Below, piece after piece: positions 1 to 9,100 of a stretch of 11,299 bases of DNA (positions are counted from its first letter, which is position 1; the number at the start of each line of letters is the position of its first letter). The translations under genes were made by a program, and so were the position numbers. Location: positions 1 through 11,299 of the forward strand of contig JAISCU010000056.1 in the NCBI GenBank assembly GCA_031265345.1, read 5' to 3'. The DNA is from Bifidobacteriaceae bacterium. Lineage in GTDB: Bacteria > Actinomycetota > Actinomycetes > Actinomycetales > WQXJ01. The notes below the pieces were generated by a model. The model searched no databases. It saw only the letters and a program-made list of their open reading frames with translations, and was not told where the DNA came from.

Positions 1-895
1 TTCCGATCTGACCGGGAACGGCAACAAGTCAAAGAACCGAGGCAGCGACTCTGCCTTGACGGGGCTCGCGGGCAGCGCTGCGGCCAACGGCGTACCGTCG
101 ACCGCGAGCGCAACGTCCACGAAACCAAGCATACCGACGACCGGATTGGCGACCTGATGGGCCGTCGCGCGCCGCGACGGGAGCCCGGACGAGCGAGACC
201 GCTCCGGGCGGGATTCCCCCAGATGGGGAGAGGACCTTGAGCTTGGCTCGCCCGCTCCGGTCGGGTGCGCTCCGAGCGGCTAGCGGCGCCGGGCCAGCAT
301 GCACACGGGATCACAAGTCAAGCGGTGCAGGTCGAGAGCATTTCGGAGCCCCTGTTGGGACCCCGATGAGCGCTGCCGTTGTTCTCCGGGCACCGCTGAT
401 GCCATCCTCGTGATGCCAGCGCGGCGCCGGCCTGCGCGCTCCATTCAGGCTGCTGCAATCGGGCGCGTCATAACAGCGCGCGCTGGGGCCTGGTGGCCCG
501 TCAATGCAGGCCCTGCTCCAAACTGCCTCGACCGTGTCGCGCAGAACTCAGTAACGCGGTCCCTTGCCGCCAGCGAGGAACGCCGCGACGGCGGACCGCA
601 GGTTTACGGCGCCAGTGGCTTGCTGGGGACGGCCCTCGCCCCCAACCAACGGGCTCAATGGCTCAGCGCGATGCCGGATGGCCCTGTCAACGCGCGTCAC
701 GCTGGTGCCGCCGATGGTGCCGCAGCGCGGCTCGAGCCTAGCTGCGCCGTGCGCCGCTGAATCTCGGAGCACCGGATTCGGTCCAAGAGGTCTCGGACGT
801 CGCCAGCCACGACCAGCACACGTCTGGCATCTCGAGGTCGAGCCAGGCCGGGCGGGGTGACATCGCGCACCTTCTGGTGGGAAGGGGGCGGCGTT
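1..895. other. Left flank with no recognisable gene
   Basis: I could not assign a gene to this stretch. Open frames exist on both strands, but they have Arg/Pro/Ala-rich low-complexity translations typical of shadow frames in GC-rich DNA. The most protein-like reading is on the minus strand from an ATG at 132 to the left edge (starting MLGFVDVALAVDG, 44 residues, no stop before the edge). It has no clear ribosome binding site and I do not recognise it. Small palindromes are present: 474-485 (CAGCGCGCGCTG) and a weak hairpin at 824-846 (CTGGC/GCCAG arms) about 50 bases before the relaxase start. MobF origins of transfer usually lie beside the relaxase gene, so an oriT could be here, but nothing proves it. 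Confidence 0.5.
879..888 (+). promoter_or_regulatory. Ribosome binding site setting the relaxase start at 896
   Basis: GGGAAGGGGG lies 7 bases before the GTG at 896. It favours 896 over the upstream in-frame GTG at 857. The reading from 896 gives MTVSMRVMSAGDGYKYL, the normal beginning of actinobacterial MobF relaxases. Confidence 0.65.
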
Positions 896-2857
896 GTGAC
901 GGTTTCGATGCGGGTCATGTCGGCTGGGGACGGCTACAAGTATCTGCTGAAATCGGTGGCGGCGGGCGACGGGGATCGCGACTTGTCGACGCCTTTGACC
1001 AGGTATTACGCTGTGGCCGGGACGCCGCCGGGCAGGTGGACGGGCTCGGGTCTTGGTTCGCTCGGCGCGGGCGGCGTCGCGGCGGGCGACGAGGTGACCG
1101 AAGCGCAGTTGCAGCTTCTGATCGGGCAGGGCCTGCATCCGGTCACGGGCACCGCGCTGGGTGCCGCCTATTACCGGTTCCCGACGCGGCAGCAGCGCGC
1201 CGCGCAGCGCATCGCAGCACTGCGCGCAGACCTGCCGCAGCAGAACCGCGCCGCGGCAGTGAGGCAGATCGAAGCGGAGGAGGCGGCGCGCGGCACCCGC
1301 CGCGCGGTCGCTGGTTTCGACTACACTTTCTCGCCGCCGAAGAGCGTCAGCGTACTGTGGGGACTGGCGGACGCGGGCACGCAGGCCCTGATCGCCGGGG
1401 CACATCACGCTGCGGTCGCGGACGTGTTGGACTTCATGGAGCGGGAGGTCGCCGCGACGCGCAGCGGCCTGGCGGCGCGTGACGGCGCGGTGGCGCAGGT
1501 CGAGGTGACCGGGGTGTTGGCGACCGCGTTCGACCACTACGACTCCCGCGCCGGAGATCCCCAGATCCACACCCCTGTGGTGCTGTCAAACAAGGTGATG
1601 TCGGTGTTCGACGGGCGGTGGCGGTCTTTGGACTCCCGTCCGATGCACGCCGCGACTGTGGCGATCTCGGAGCATTACAACGCAGTGTTGGCGGACAAGA
1701 TCACCCGGCTGTTCGGCGCGGGTTGGGAGCGGCGGGACAGGGGCCGGAACCGCAACCCGGCGTGGGAGGTCCAGGGCGTCGGCGAGGCGCTGGTGCGGGA
1801 GTTCTCGTCCCGGTCCGGGGACATCGACGCCGAGAAGGACCGCCTGGTCGCCGAGTACGCGGCGAGGCACGGGCGCCAGCCGTCCGCGCGGACGGTCATC
1901 AAGCTGCGGCAGCAAGCGACCCTGGCGACCCGCCCGGAGAAGCGACTCCGCTCGCTGGCGGAGTTGTGCGCCGGGTGGCGGGAGCGCGCCCGGCCACTCC
2001 TGGGCGGCGACCCGGCCCGGTGGGCGGCCGGGGTCTTGGCGGGCCGAGACGGACTGGCCCTCAGGGCCGACGACGTCCCTTTGGAGGCAATCGGCCCGCT
2101 GGGCGCCTCGGTGGTGGAGGCGGTGGGCGAGAAGCGTTCGACGTGGCGGCGGTGGAACCTGCACGCCGAGGCGTCGAGGCAGACGATGGGTTGGCGGTTC
2201 GCGACCGCGTTGGACCGGGAGGCGGTGGTCGGGATGGTGGTCGACGCCGCCGAGCGGGCGTCCCTCAGGTTGACGCCTGGCGAATTGGCGGTGCCGGCCG
2301 GGTTCCAGCGCGGGGACGGGTCGAGCGTGTTCCGCCCGAGGCAAATGGCGGTGTTCTCGTCCGAGTCGCTGCTGGCGGCCGAGCGGCGCCTGCTGGGCAG
2401 GTCCCGTAACCGGGCCGCGCCGCGCCTGAGCCCCGATGCCGTCGAACGGGCCGCCGCCGGGACGGGCGGGCGGGTGTTGAGCCCCGATCAGGCGGAGGCG
2501 TTGGCCGCGATGGCGGGCTCGGGCAGGCGGGTCGATGTGCTGGTCGGGCCGGCGGGCGCCGGGAAGACCACCGCGCTGGCCGCGTTGCGGGCCGCCTGGG
2601 AGCGGGAGCGGGGTGCCGGCTCGGTGGTCGGTTTGGCGCCATCGGCCACCGCGGCGGCCGTGCTGGGACAAGACCTCGGCATCGCGACCGAGAACACCGC
2701 GAAATGGCTCGCCGACTGCGACCGCCAACGCGCCGGCTTCCGGGAGGGGCAGCTCGTCATAGTGGACGAGGCGTCCCTGGCGGGCACGTTCACACTGGAC
2801 CGGATCACCGCCCTGGCCGCCTGCGCGGGCGCGAAAGTCCTCTTGGTCGGCGACTGA
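896..2857 (+). CDS. Relaxase domain and first half of helicase, prematurely ended
   Basis: This is the part still readable from the start codon, 653 residues before the TGA. Seen: the N-terminal SAGDGYKYL segment; the tyrosine pair in LTRYYAVAGTPPGRW (Y37-Y38), the family's usual strand-transfer tyrosine region; FDYTFSPPKSVSVLW; and the histidine motif DHYDSRAGDPQIHTPVVL (H214, H225). The family normally has HTH here, but this copy reads HTP, so the third metal ligand is Pro227 (CCT at 1574-1576). The helicase begins with Walker A GPAGAGKT (residues 551-558, bases 2546-2569) and Walker B IVDEAS (D624). Translation then ends inside helicase motif III (VGD). The later helicase motifs are absent from this product, so it could not act as a helicase; nicking would also be doubtful without the third histidine. 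Relaxase identity is certain; whether the protein is made is unknown. Confidence 0.85.
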   Translation: MTVSMRVMSAGDGYKYLLKSVAAGDGDRDLSTPLTRYYAVAGTPPGRWTGSGLGSLGAGGVAAGDEVTEAQLQLLIGQGLHPVTGTALGAAYYRFPTRQQRAAQRIAALRADLPQQNRAAAVRQIEAEEAARGTRRAVAGFDYTFSPPKSVSVLWGLADAGTQALIAGAHHAAVADVLDFMEREVAATRSGLAARDGAVAQVEVTGVLATAFDHYDSRAGDPQIHTPVVLSNKVMSVFDGRWRSLDSRPMHAATVAISEHYNAVLADKITRLFGAGWERRDRGRNRNPAWEVQGVGEALVREFSSRSGDIDAEKDRLVAEYAARHGRQPSARTVIKLRQQATLATRPEKRLRSLAELCAGWRERARPLLGGDPARWAAGVLAGRDGLALRADDVPLEAIGPLGASVVEAVGEKRSTWRRWNLHAEASRQTMGWRFATALDREAVVGMVVDAAERASLRLTPGELAVPAGFQRGDGSSVFRPRQMAVFSSESLLAAERRLLGRSRNRAAPRLSPDAVERAAAGTGGRVLSPDQAEALAAMAGSGRRVDVLVGPAGAGKTTALAALRAAWERERGAGSVVGLAPSATAAAVLGQDLGIATENTAKWLADCDRQRAGFREGQLVIVDEASLAGTFTLDRITALAACAGAKVLLVGD

Positions 2858-3096
2858 GCGCAACTCCAATCGGTCGACGCGGGCGGCGCGTTCCAACTCC
2901 TCGTCTCAGACAGGGACGACGCCCCCGAGCTGACCGACGCGCACCGGTTCCGCGCCGACTGGGAAAAGATCGCCTCTCTGGAACTACGCCACGGGCGCCC
3001 CGCCGCCCTCGACGCCTACCAAGCCCGCGGCCGGATCCTCGGCGGAGACACCGACGACATGGTCGAAGCCGCCTACGAGGCGTGGCGGACGGACAC

Positions 3097-4254
3097 CGCC
3101 GCCTAGTCGCCGGGGGGACTGGTTGGGTGCGCAACGGCGACCGGTGGACCGTGCTCAAAACCCACCCGGACGGCGCCGTCACCATCCGCCGCGCCGGCCA
3201 CTCGCGGGGCGCGTCGGTCACCCTGCCCGCCCCCTACGCGGCCGAATCGCTCGACCTCGGATACGCGGTCACCGCGCACAGGGCGCAAGGCGTCACCGTG
3301 GACACCAGCCACACCGTGGTCTCGGCTTCCACGACCAGGGAGAACCTGTACGTGGCGCTGACCCGCGGCCGTGACGCGAACCTCGCGTATGTCGCCACGG
3401 ACCGGCCCGACGACGCCCACGCCGCCCCGCACCCCTCCGACCGGGACGACGCCACCGCCCGCGACGTGCTCGCGGGCGTGCTGCGGAACCAGGGCGCGGA
3501 GCCGTCCGCCCACCAGGCCGCCCAAATCGAGCACGAGGCGTGGAACAACACCGCCCAGTTGGCCGCCGAATACGAGACCCTGGCCGCCGCCGCGATGGAA
3601 GACCGCTGGGCCGCGCTGATCCGCAGCTGCGGGCTGGTGCCCGGCCAAGCGGAGGCCGCGCTGGCGTCCGAGGCGTTCGGGCCTCTCGCCGCCGGGCTGC
3701 GGCGCGCCGAAACCCTGGGGTGGGACCCGGACGCCGAGCTGCCGCGCCTGGCCGCCGCTCGCCCGCTGGACGACGCCGCCGACCCGGCCGCCGTGCTGCA
3801 CGCCCGGCTCGGCAGAGTCCTCGACCATCTGGAGCGCGCGCCGGCCCGCCGCCGCCAACCGGAGTTCATCGCCGGGCTGATCCCGAAAGCGACGGGCCCG
3901 ATGCCGGCCGCGTTCCGCCAAGCCCTCGACCAACGCGAGGGCGCCTTTCAGCGGCGCGCCGCCGAAGTCCTCGACCGGGCCGCCGCGGCCGGGGAAGCGT
4001 GGCTGGCTGAGCTAGGACCCCGCCCCCGAAACCAGGCCGCCGCCGAACGTTGGACCCGCGCTGCCCTCGCGGCCGCCGCCTACCGCGACCGGCACCAAGT
4101 CACAGGCCCAGACTTGCTCGGCCCCGCCACCGCGTCGGCCGTCCAGCGGCGAGACGCCGCCCGCGTCCGAGCCCTGGCCGCCCAAGCCGCAGCGCACCCG
4201 ACCCCGCCGCAGAACGCGGCGCCCAGGCGCTCAGACCCCGGCCTGGGACTGTAG
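3097..4254 (+). pseudogene. C-terminal helicase remnant of the MobF relaxase
   Basis: The frame resumes with RRLVAGGTGWVRNGDRW and runs uninterrupted to TAG at 4252-4254. It keeps the last helicase motifs: LGYAVTAHRAQGVTVDTSH (motif V) and LYVALTRGRDAN (motif VI, with the arginine that contacts ATP in this superfamily). An Ala/Arg-rich helical region typical of MobF C-termini follows. It ends APRRSDPGLGL, a tail resembling two other proteins in this window. A GTG at 3127 has a G-rich stretch (3112-3118) 8 bases before it, so an independent 375-residue product could start there, but that is speculative. A longer open stretch in this frame begins at 2704, but its part before 3097 is a shadow of the relaxase frame. 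Function alone is unlikely because Walker A and B are on the other fragment. Confidence 0.8.
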
Positions 4255-4347
4255 GCCGCGCCGCGCGGCTGCGCCGCCGTTGAATCGGGGGCGCCTGGTC
4301 CGCGTCGCATAGGGATAGGTTTGACTGATCCAAGAAAGGAGCGCGCG

Positions 4348-5013
4348 ATGTTTGAGAGCGACACCGGCTATCCTCGGGCGGTCGCGTCCAGCGGCGGCGA
4401 CGGCCTTCAAGCCGCGGTCAATTGGGTGTGGGCCCGCCTCGGCGACGGGCAGACTTTGATGCTGTTCATCGCCACGAAGAAGCAGATCGACCGGGACCCG
4501 CCCTTGAGACGGCTCGCGTCGAGCCCCCGCGTGGAGGTGTCCACTCCCCGTGATTACGGCCACGCGGCGAACCGCGGCCCGGCGCTGGCGGTCTGGGCGC
4601 GCATGGACGACCTCGGAACAATCCTCGCCAGGCTACCCGGAATCACGGCGTTGAGCGTCGCGGCTTGGGACGAGGACCGGCTGCGCCCCTGGGTGGCGTT
4701 TGCCAAACCCGAAATCCTCACCGGCGCGTCCACATGGGCCGCCGACTCCGGCGCCTATGGCTTGGAACCGGCCGTGGAAGAAGCGATGCGGCGCGCCACC
4801 AGGGCGGTCAACCACAACAACGCCATAACGGGCGGCGACGAGAAGGAGACAGTGCTCCGCGAGTTACTCGTGCTTCACCGCGCCGGCCACAGGCTAGACG
4901 GCCCAACCCTTCAGGGCTGGGCCCTGGCGAACGGTTGGCGCGGCGACAACCCCAAACAACTCGCCAGCTACGCCGACCAGATCACCGGAGGGAAGACGCC
5001 GCGAATCCGGTGA
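4348..5013 (+). CDS. Uncharacterised 221-residue protein downstream of relaxase
   Basis: I do not recognise a family. The ATG at 4348 has a clear ribosome binding site, AAAGGAG at 4335-4341, 6 bases upstream, so I prefer it to the in-frame TTG at 4321. The product begins MFESDTGYPRAVASSGGDG. It looks like a soluble cytoplasmic protein, with no signal peptide or membrane segment. An alternating hydrophobic strand (TLMLFIATKKQID) is followed by a stretch rich in short strands and helices (VSTPRDYGHAANRGPALAVW; LPGITALSVAAWDED), suggesting an alpha/beta fold. The C-terminal third is helical and ends GGKTPRIR. It follows the relaxase by 93 bases on the same strand and may have shared its transcription, so a transfer or maintenance role is possible. 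The frame is intact, unlike the relaxase, and codon use matches its neighbours. Confidence 0.8.
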   Translation: MFESDTGYPRAVASSGGDGLQAAVNWVWARLGDGQTLMLFIATKKQIDRDPPLRRLASSPRVEVSTPRDYGHAANRGPALAVWARMDDLGTILARLPGITALSVAAWDEDRLRPWVAFAKPEILTGASTWAADSGAYGLEPAVEEAMRRATRAVNHNNAITGGDEKETVLRELLVLHRAGHRLDGPTLQGWALANGWRGDNPKQLASYADQITGGKTPRIR

Positions 5014-5148
5014 ACGCCGCGCCGCCGGAAGGATCCGACTCGACTGTTTGGGCAGCGGCGCGCCGCCATGTCGGTTCTAGCCGCTGGCGGCATCTGGTCG
5101 CCGCCGACCGGATCTCTCCGTTGGGCGGGAGCGAAGGCCCTACGCGCC

Positions 5149-5595
5149 TCACATGCCCATCGAGGGTGTCTGGCGACCAGGCGGCGGGCTGATCGCCGCA
5201 GGGGGTTTGGCACCGGCCGGGCCCAATCCGGCCGCCCGGCGAAGCGCCCCCAGCACGAGCCGGGCTTGGCCGGGATCGAGGCGCGACAGGTCCGCCAGCG
5301 GCACCAGTGTTTCGTCGTCTAGGAGGTTCGCGACCACTTTCGCGATCAGGCGTTCGCCCGACGACAGCGGTCCCGACTCGGCCATCAGTTTGGCGGGGTC
5401 GATCCTGGCGTGGGCTCTCCCGACCGGGTAGGTTCCCAGGCGTTCGATCCACGGGGCGCCTGGGTAGACGAGCCGGCCGCGGGCCCCGGCCAAAGCCAGT
5501 TCGACGGCGGCCCCGGCCCATCGGGTGCCCTTCGCCCAATTCCGCAACTCGCCGGCCAGGCCACCGTCCGTCCTGGTCTCCGACGCGCCGCTCAT
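5149..5595 (-). CDS. Uncharacterised 148-residue protein, last gene of surface operon
   Basis: No family recognised. The start is the ATG at 5593-5595, which overlaps the methyltransferase stop by 4 bases (ATGA). A strong ribosome binding site, GGGAAGGGGA (5603-5612), lies 7 bases upstream inside the methyltransferase gene. An in-frame reading 52 codons longer is a shadow of the methyltransferase tail. The product begins MSGASETRTDGGLAGELRNW and contains RLVYPGAPWIERLGTYPVG, then a helical half (LSSGERLIAKVVANLLDDE; LDPGQARLVLGALRRAAGL). It has a Pro/Ala-rich disordered tail ending PPPGRQTPSMGM. No signal peptide or membrane segment is seen. The tail resembles the ends of the relaxase and the helix-turn-helix protein, which suggests a shared targeting role. 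Coupled translation implies it is needed in proportion to the methyltransferase. Confidence 0.8.
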   Translation of the reverse strand: MSGASETRTDGGLAGELRNWAKGTRWAGAAVELALAGARGRLVYPGAPWIERLGTYPVGRAHARIDPAKLMAESGPLSSGERLIAKVVANLLDDETLVPLADLSRLDPGQARLVLGALRRAAGLGPAGAKPPAAISPPPGRQTPSMGM

Positions 5596-6113
5596 CGCTC
5601 GGTCCCCTTCCCGGCGCGCGGGTCGGCGCCGCGCTCGGACGTGCCGCCCGGATCGGAGCCGGCGGGGGGCGCGCCGCCTTCGGCTGCGACGGCCGAGCCC
5701 GGCCCGGCTTCCCCGGCGTGGCGCTGGCTGCCGCGCCAGATCACGAGACAACTCGGGAAGGGGGCGCCGTGGCGGGCTCCTTGGAACCGGAGCCGGCCTT
5801 TGATGTACCGGACCTCGTCAGCCCGCATCACATATCCGTGCCACCAGCGGGTGTCGGTGCGGCTGGGTACCAGCATGACCACGGTTTTGCCCGACACTGC
5901 TTCCCGGTGGGCTTTGGCGACCCATTTCGGCAGTTCCCGGCCGTACGGCGGGTTGACGAAGTTGGAGGCGCCCCACGGGACGGCGAGCCCGTCGAACGTC
6001 GGGTCGGGCGGGCACGGGTCGAAGTCGAAGGAGAACTCCCTGTTCAGCTCGTCGTACACATCCGCGGGTGTGCGCCAGTCGGTCCGGGCGGACGAGAACA
6101 CGACCCGGTTCAC
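5592..6113 (-). CDS. Phage-type Dam DNA N6-adenine methyltransferase
   Basis: Transfers a methyl group from S-adenosylmethionine to adenine in DNA. The product (173 residues) fits the small phage and mobile-element Dam family (PF05869 type). Its start has DWRTPADVYDELNREF followed by FDFDPCP. The catalytic NPPY is at residues 54-57 (NFVNPPYGRELPKW). Next comes VVMLVPSRTDTRWWH, then GRLRFQGA and FPSCLVIWRG. The last 45 or so residues are Gly/Ala/Pro-rich and probably disordered. Some characterised members recognise GATC, but the specificity of this one cannot be read from the sequence. The start is a GTG at 6111-6113 overlapping the stop of the surface-protein gene (GTGA), with no strong ribosome binding site, so it probably depends on coupled translation. 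No partner restriction enzyme is adjacent, so it is an orphan methyltransferase in this window. It may protect transferred DNA or mark regulatory sites. Confidence 0.9.
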   Translation of the reverse strand: MNRVVFSSARTDWRTPADVYDELNREFSFDFDPCPPDPTFDGLAVPWGASNFVNPPYGRELPKWVAKAHREAVSGKTVVMLVPSRTDTRWWHGYVMRADEVRYIKGRLRFQGARHGAPFPSCLVIWRGSQRHAGEAGPGSAVAAEGGAPPAGSDPGGTSERGADPRAGKGTER

Positions 6114-9100
6114 GATCCGGCTCGCTTCTGGCTGCGCCGCCGGGCGGCCAGCACGCCGGCGCCCACGATCAAAAGCAGGACCGCCATACCCGCGAACCCC
6201 AAGACCCCGGCCGGGCCGGTCCTGGGAAGGCCCGGCTCGGGCGGCGCCGACGGCGGCGGGGACTCGGGCGGCTGGCGCCAGACGGTCCGTTCGCTGAGGG
6301 TCCCGAACTTCCCTTGGGCGAGGATTTGCCGGTCGGGGCCGGCGGCGGGCGCCCAGGCGATCTCTTTGATCCAGGTGCAGCCGGGCTGGTCAGAGGTGAA
6401 CTCCGGCGAGAACAGCTTCTCGGTGTCCCCGTCCCGGATCTGGTGGTCGAGGACGACCTGGCCGATCTTGACGGCGCCTTCCATGTCGTCCGGGTCGGGG
6501 GCGGCGCACCCGAGGTCACCGGGCGGCGCGTCGGGGTTGGCGAACTTGGTGTGCTGGTACCAGAACTCGACGGTGGTGCCCTCCGGGAACGACCCGGTCA
6601 AGGCCGCCTCGTCTTTGACCATCTCGCCTGTGACCGCCTCGGCGGGGGCGGTCGTGGCGATGCGCGGCGCGGCGATGATCGCGGTTTCGGAGGGTTCCCC
6701 GCACAGGCCCCGTCTGACGGCTTTGGGTTGGGCGCCGCTGGAGTCGGTGACCGTCTCGACCACCAGGACCGTGCCGGCCTGGTCGGGGGCGGTGAACGCC
6801 GGCGAGCGGTACGAGCCCGCCTTGGTCACGGGCACGGGCTCCGCGCTGGCCCAGAACCTGGTCTCCGGCGCGCACAAGGCCTGTGCCACGGCGGCGGGCT
6901 CGGCCGGTCCCGGCTCCGCGTTTGGCGGCCCTTCGGGCCTGTCGCCGTTGACGCCGCCATCGCCGATCCCGTCGCTGTTGTTGGTTGCGGCGGGGATGAA
7001 GAACGCCTCCCAGGTCGCCTCCCATCCGGTCATGTCCGCCGGCCGCGCGTCGGTGTCGGGGCGCCAGGCGTGGAGCACGTCGACCAGTTCGGCGCCCGGC
7101 TCGATGGTGATCGGCTCGGTCCGGCTGGAGGCGGTTTTCTCGTCGGAGCCGGGATTCTTGGCGGTGACGAGCTCGGTGGCGAACTTGGGGGCCTCGCGGA
7201 CCAGGCTGATCGTTTCGGACGCTTCCCCGCAGATGGACTTGTGGGGTTCGGTGCGGGCGTCGCCCGCCCAGGTGACGACGAATGTGTAAGTGGCGTCGCC
7301 GCCTTCGGCTTTGAACCTCGACCCGGACACTTTCTGGGAGCCGCCCCACGTGGTGGCAGCCGGGGTGGCGGTGTTGACGGCGACGAGTTTCGCATTCGGG
7401 TTGTCCGCCGAGCAGGATTCGGGGGTGACGTCGCCCTCCACACGCCACAATTCCACGGTGATGGTTTGCCCGTCAGGTTCCCACGGGCCGTAGCCGTCCC
7501 AGCCGGTGTGCCCCACGGCTGCGTGCGTGTCGGTGTCGTTTGGTCCGTCTGGCCAGCCGGTTTGCCAGATCTCGTCGGTGAGGAAGATCTCTTCGGCGCC
7601 GTTGTTGGTGGCCGGGCGCATGGTGGCGGCGGTGTGGATGACCGGGGTGCGGCGCGCCATCGTGGTCTCGGCGGGCAGCCACAACGGCGTCTGGGTCCCC
7701 TGGGACAGGAAGTCTTTGGTTTTCGCGGGCTGCTTGTCGAGGTCGATCCGCCACGCGAACCCGAACGCCCCGTAGTCGCCGTGCTTGATGGTGTGGCAGA
7801 CCCGCTGCGCGTTGTCGCGTCCGGCGGCGGTGAACACCAATTCGTATTCGTCCGCCACCGGCGCGTCGCCGGGGATGAGGGTTTGCGCCGACGGGACGGC
7901 GGCGTGGTGGAGGCTGCCGTCGACTTTGACCTGGACGGGCTGGTCGGTTCCCCATTGGTTCAGCCACAGGTCCTCCGGGCTGGTGTGCTCGACCCACACC
8001 GAATCGCAAACCTCGGCGGTGGAGCCCTTCCCCGGTTCTGGGATCGTTGCGGCGGCCGCCACGGATTCGATTGCCAAGTCCATTTGGGTGACGTGGGTTT
8101 CCAACACCTGCCCGAACCGGTCTGTCGCGTCGTTGTCGAGCAACGCCGCCACCGCCGGGGACTGCTCCGCCCGGACCACCTTCCAAACCCATGTGCCGTA
8201 TTGGGACGACGGCACCGCGAACCCGACTGGCGCCGGAACCGTGACCGGGTCGCGTCCCGACGTCGGCAAGGCCACGTCGACCGATGCCGTTCCCAGGACC
8301 TTCGCGCCGGGGGGCGGCGCCTGCGAGATCGCGAAACTCGACTTCGACCCGGCGTAGAAGGCGCCGGTGGCTTTCACGGTGGCGGGTTTCCCGTCCGGCA
8401 GGGCGATCCACTGGTCGTTTTCGTCGGGCAGCGTGAGGGTGATCGCGTCGTCGGGCGCCGCGCCTTTCGCCTGGTGCTGGTCGGGCAGCGTTGACGCGAT
8501 GGCGATGCTCATCGGCGTGTGCCCGGACTCGTCCGCCCGTCCGAACCGGTCTTTCGCGTCGCCTGCCAGCAGGGCGGCCACGGCGGGGGTTTGGTCGGCG
8601 CGGCGGATCTCCCAAACCCATGTCCAGTGGGCCGATCCCGCCAGGTCGAATCCTGCCGGGGCGGGCACGGTGACGGGGTCGCGGCCCGAGGTCGGCAGTG
8701 CGACGTCGACGGTGGCTTGGCCGAGTTTCGCGGCGCCGGCGGGCGGTTCCGCCTGTTCTGCGGACGGGACGCTCGACCCGTACAGGGTGCCCCTGGCCTT
8801 GACGGTGACGGGTTTGCCGTCCGGCCCGGTCATCCACTGGTCGGGCGGGGCGGGCAGGGAAACGGTCACCGTGTCGTCTGCGGGGGAGCCTTTCCCGACC
8901 CTGGCGGCGGGGACCTTCGTGATGACGGCCAGCGTCATCGGGACGGTGAACAACTCCGTCGCGGAGAAGTACTGGTCGCAGTAGGGGCCGCCGGTCATGT
9001 ACTTCGCGTTGCCGCCCTGGTCCGCTGGGTCCAGGCACCACCGCAGCGAGTAATACCCCGAGCCCGCCGACTGGGGCAGCACCACATTGGCGGCCTGCCA

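Larger units (their letters stand above)
896..4254 (+). pseudogene. MobF (TrwC/TraI-like) relaxase-helicase, broken
   Basis: The complete family member is a conjugative relaxase: it nicks oriT through N-terminal tyrosines, stays bound to the 5' end, and unwinds DNA with a C-terminal superfamily 1 helicase. Here the gene is recognisable from start to stop but cannot be read as one frame. A TGA at 2855-2857 interrupts VLLVGD-[stop]-AQLQSVDAGGAF, where relatives usually have Trp (VGDWAQL); TGG to TGA is one base. The same frame stays homologous to the family up to about WRTDT and meets TAG at 3104-3106. Homology then resumes in a different frame at RRLVAGGTGWVRNGDRW (from 3097). The segment normally between these two points, which I recall as several dozen residues, is missing. 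So there is one nonsense change plus one out-of-frame internal deletion. A sequencing error could explain the first more easily than the second. The two translatable ends are described separately. Confidence 0.9.

Noticed and set aside
548..1570. 340-residue minus-strand open frame reaching into the left flank
   Set aside because: Mostly antisense to the relaxase N-terminal domain; translation is Arg/Ala-rich without motifs. The part over 548-895 alone shows nothing recognisable.
2855..2857. In-frame TGA read as Trp or selenocysteine (recoding)
   Set aside because: Other genes here end in TGA (4348-5013, the surface protein, the methyltransferase), the position is a plain Trp in relatives, and an out-of-frame deletion follows within 250 bases. 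Pseudogene decay explains both.
1586..2896. 436-residue minus-strand open frame
   Set aside because: Antisense to clear relaxase and helicase motifs; Arg/Pro-rich composition.
4255..4269. 15-bp GC-only sequence after the relaxase stop that recurs exactly at 10903-10917
   Set aside because: It contains only G and C and, in the second place, encodes the Pro/Arg/Ala tail; chance and composition explain it.
5055..5105. GC palindrome 5055-5066 and GGCGGC/GCCGCC hairpin 5086-5105 between convergent genes as a terminator
   Set aside because: Position is right, but arms are only 6 bp, there is no T-run, and such GC-only symmetry is common in this DNA.
5307..7289. 660-residue plus-strand open frame
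   Set aside because: Antisense to three well-supported coupled minus-strand genes; low-complexity translation with no domain.
6068..8494. 808-residue plus-strand open frame
   Set aside because: Gly/Arg/Val-rich shadow of the surface-protein gene on the other strand; the minus frame has signal peptide, repeats and LPRTG.
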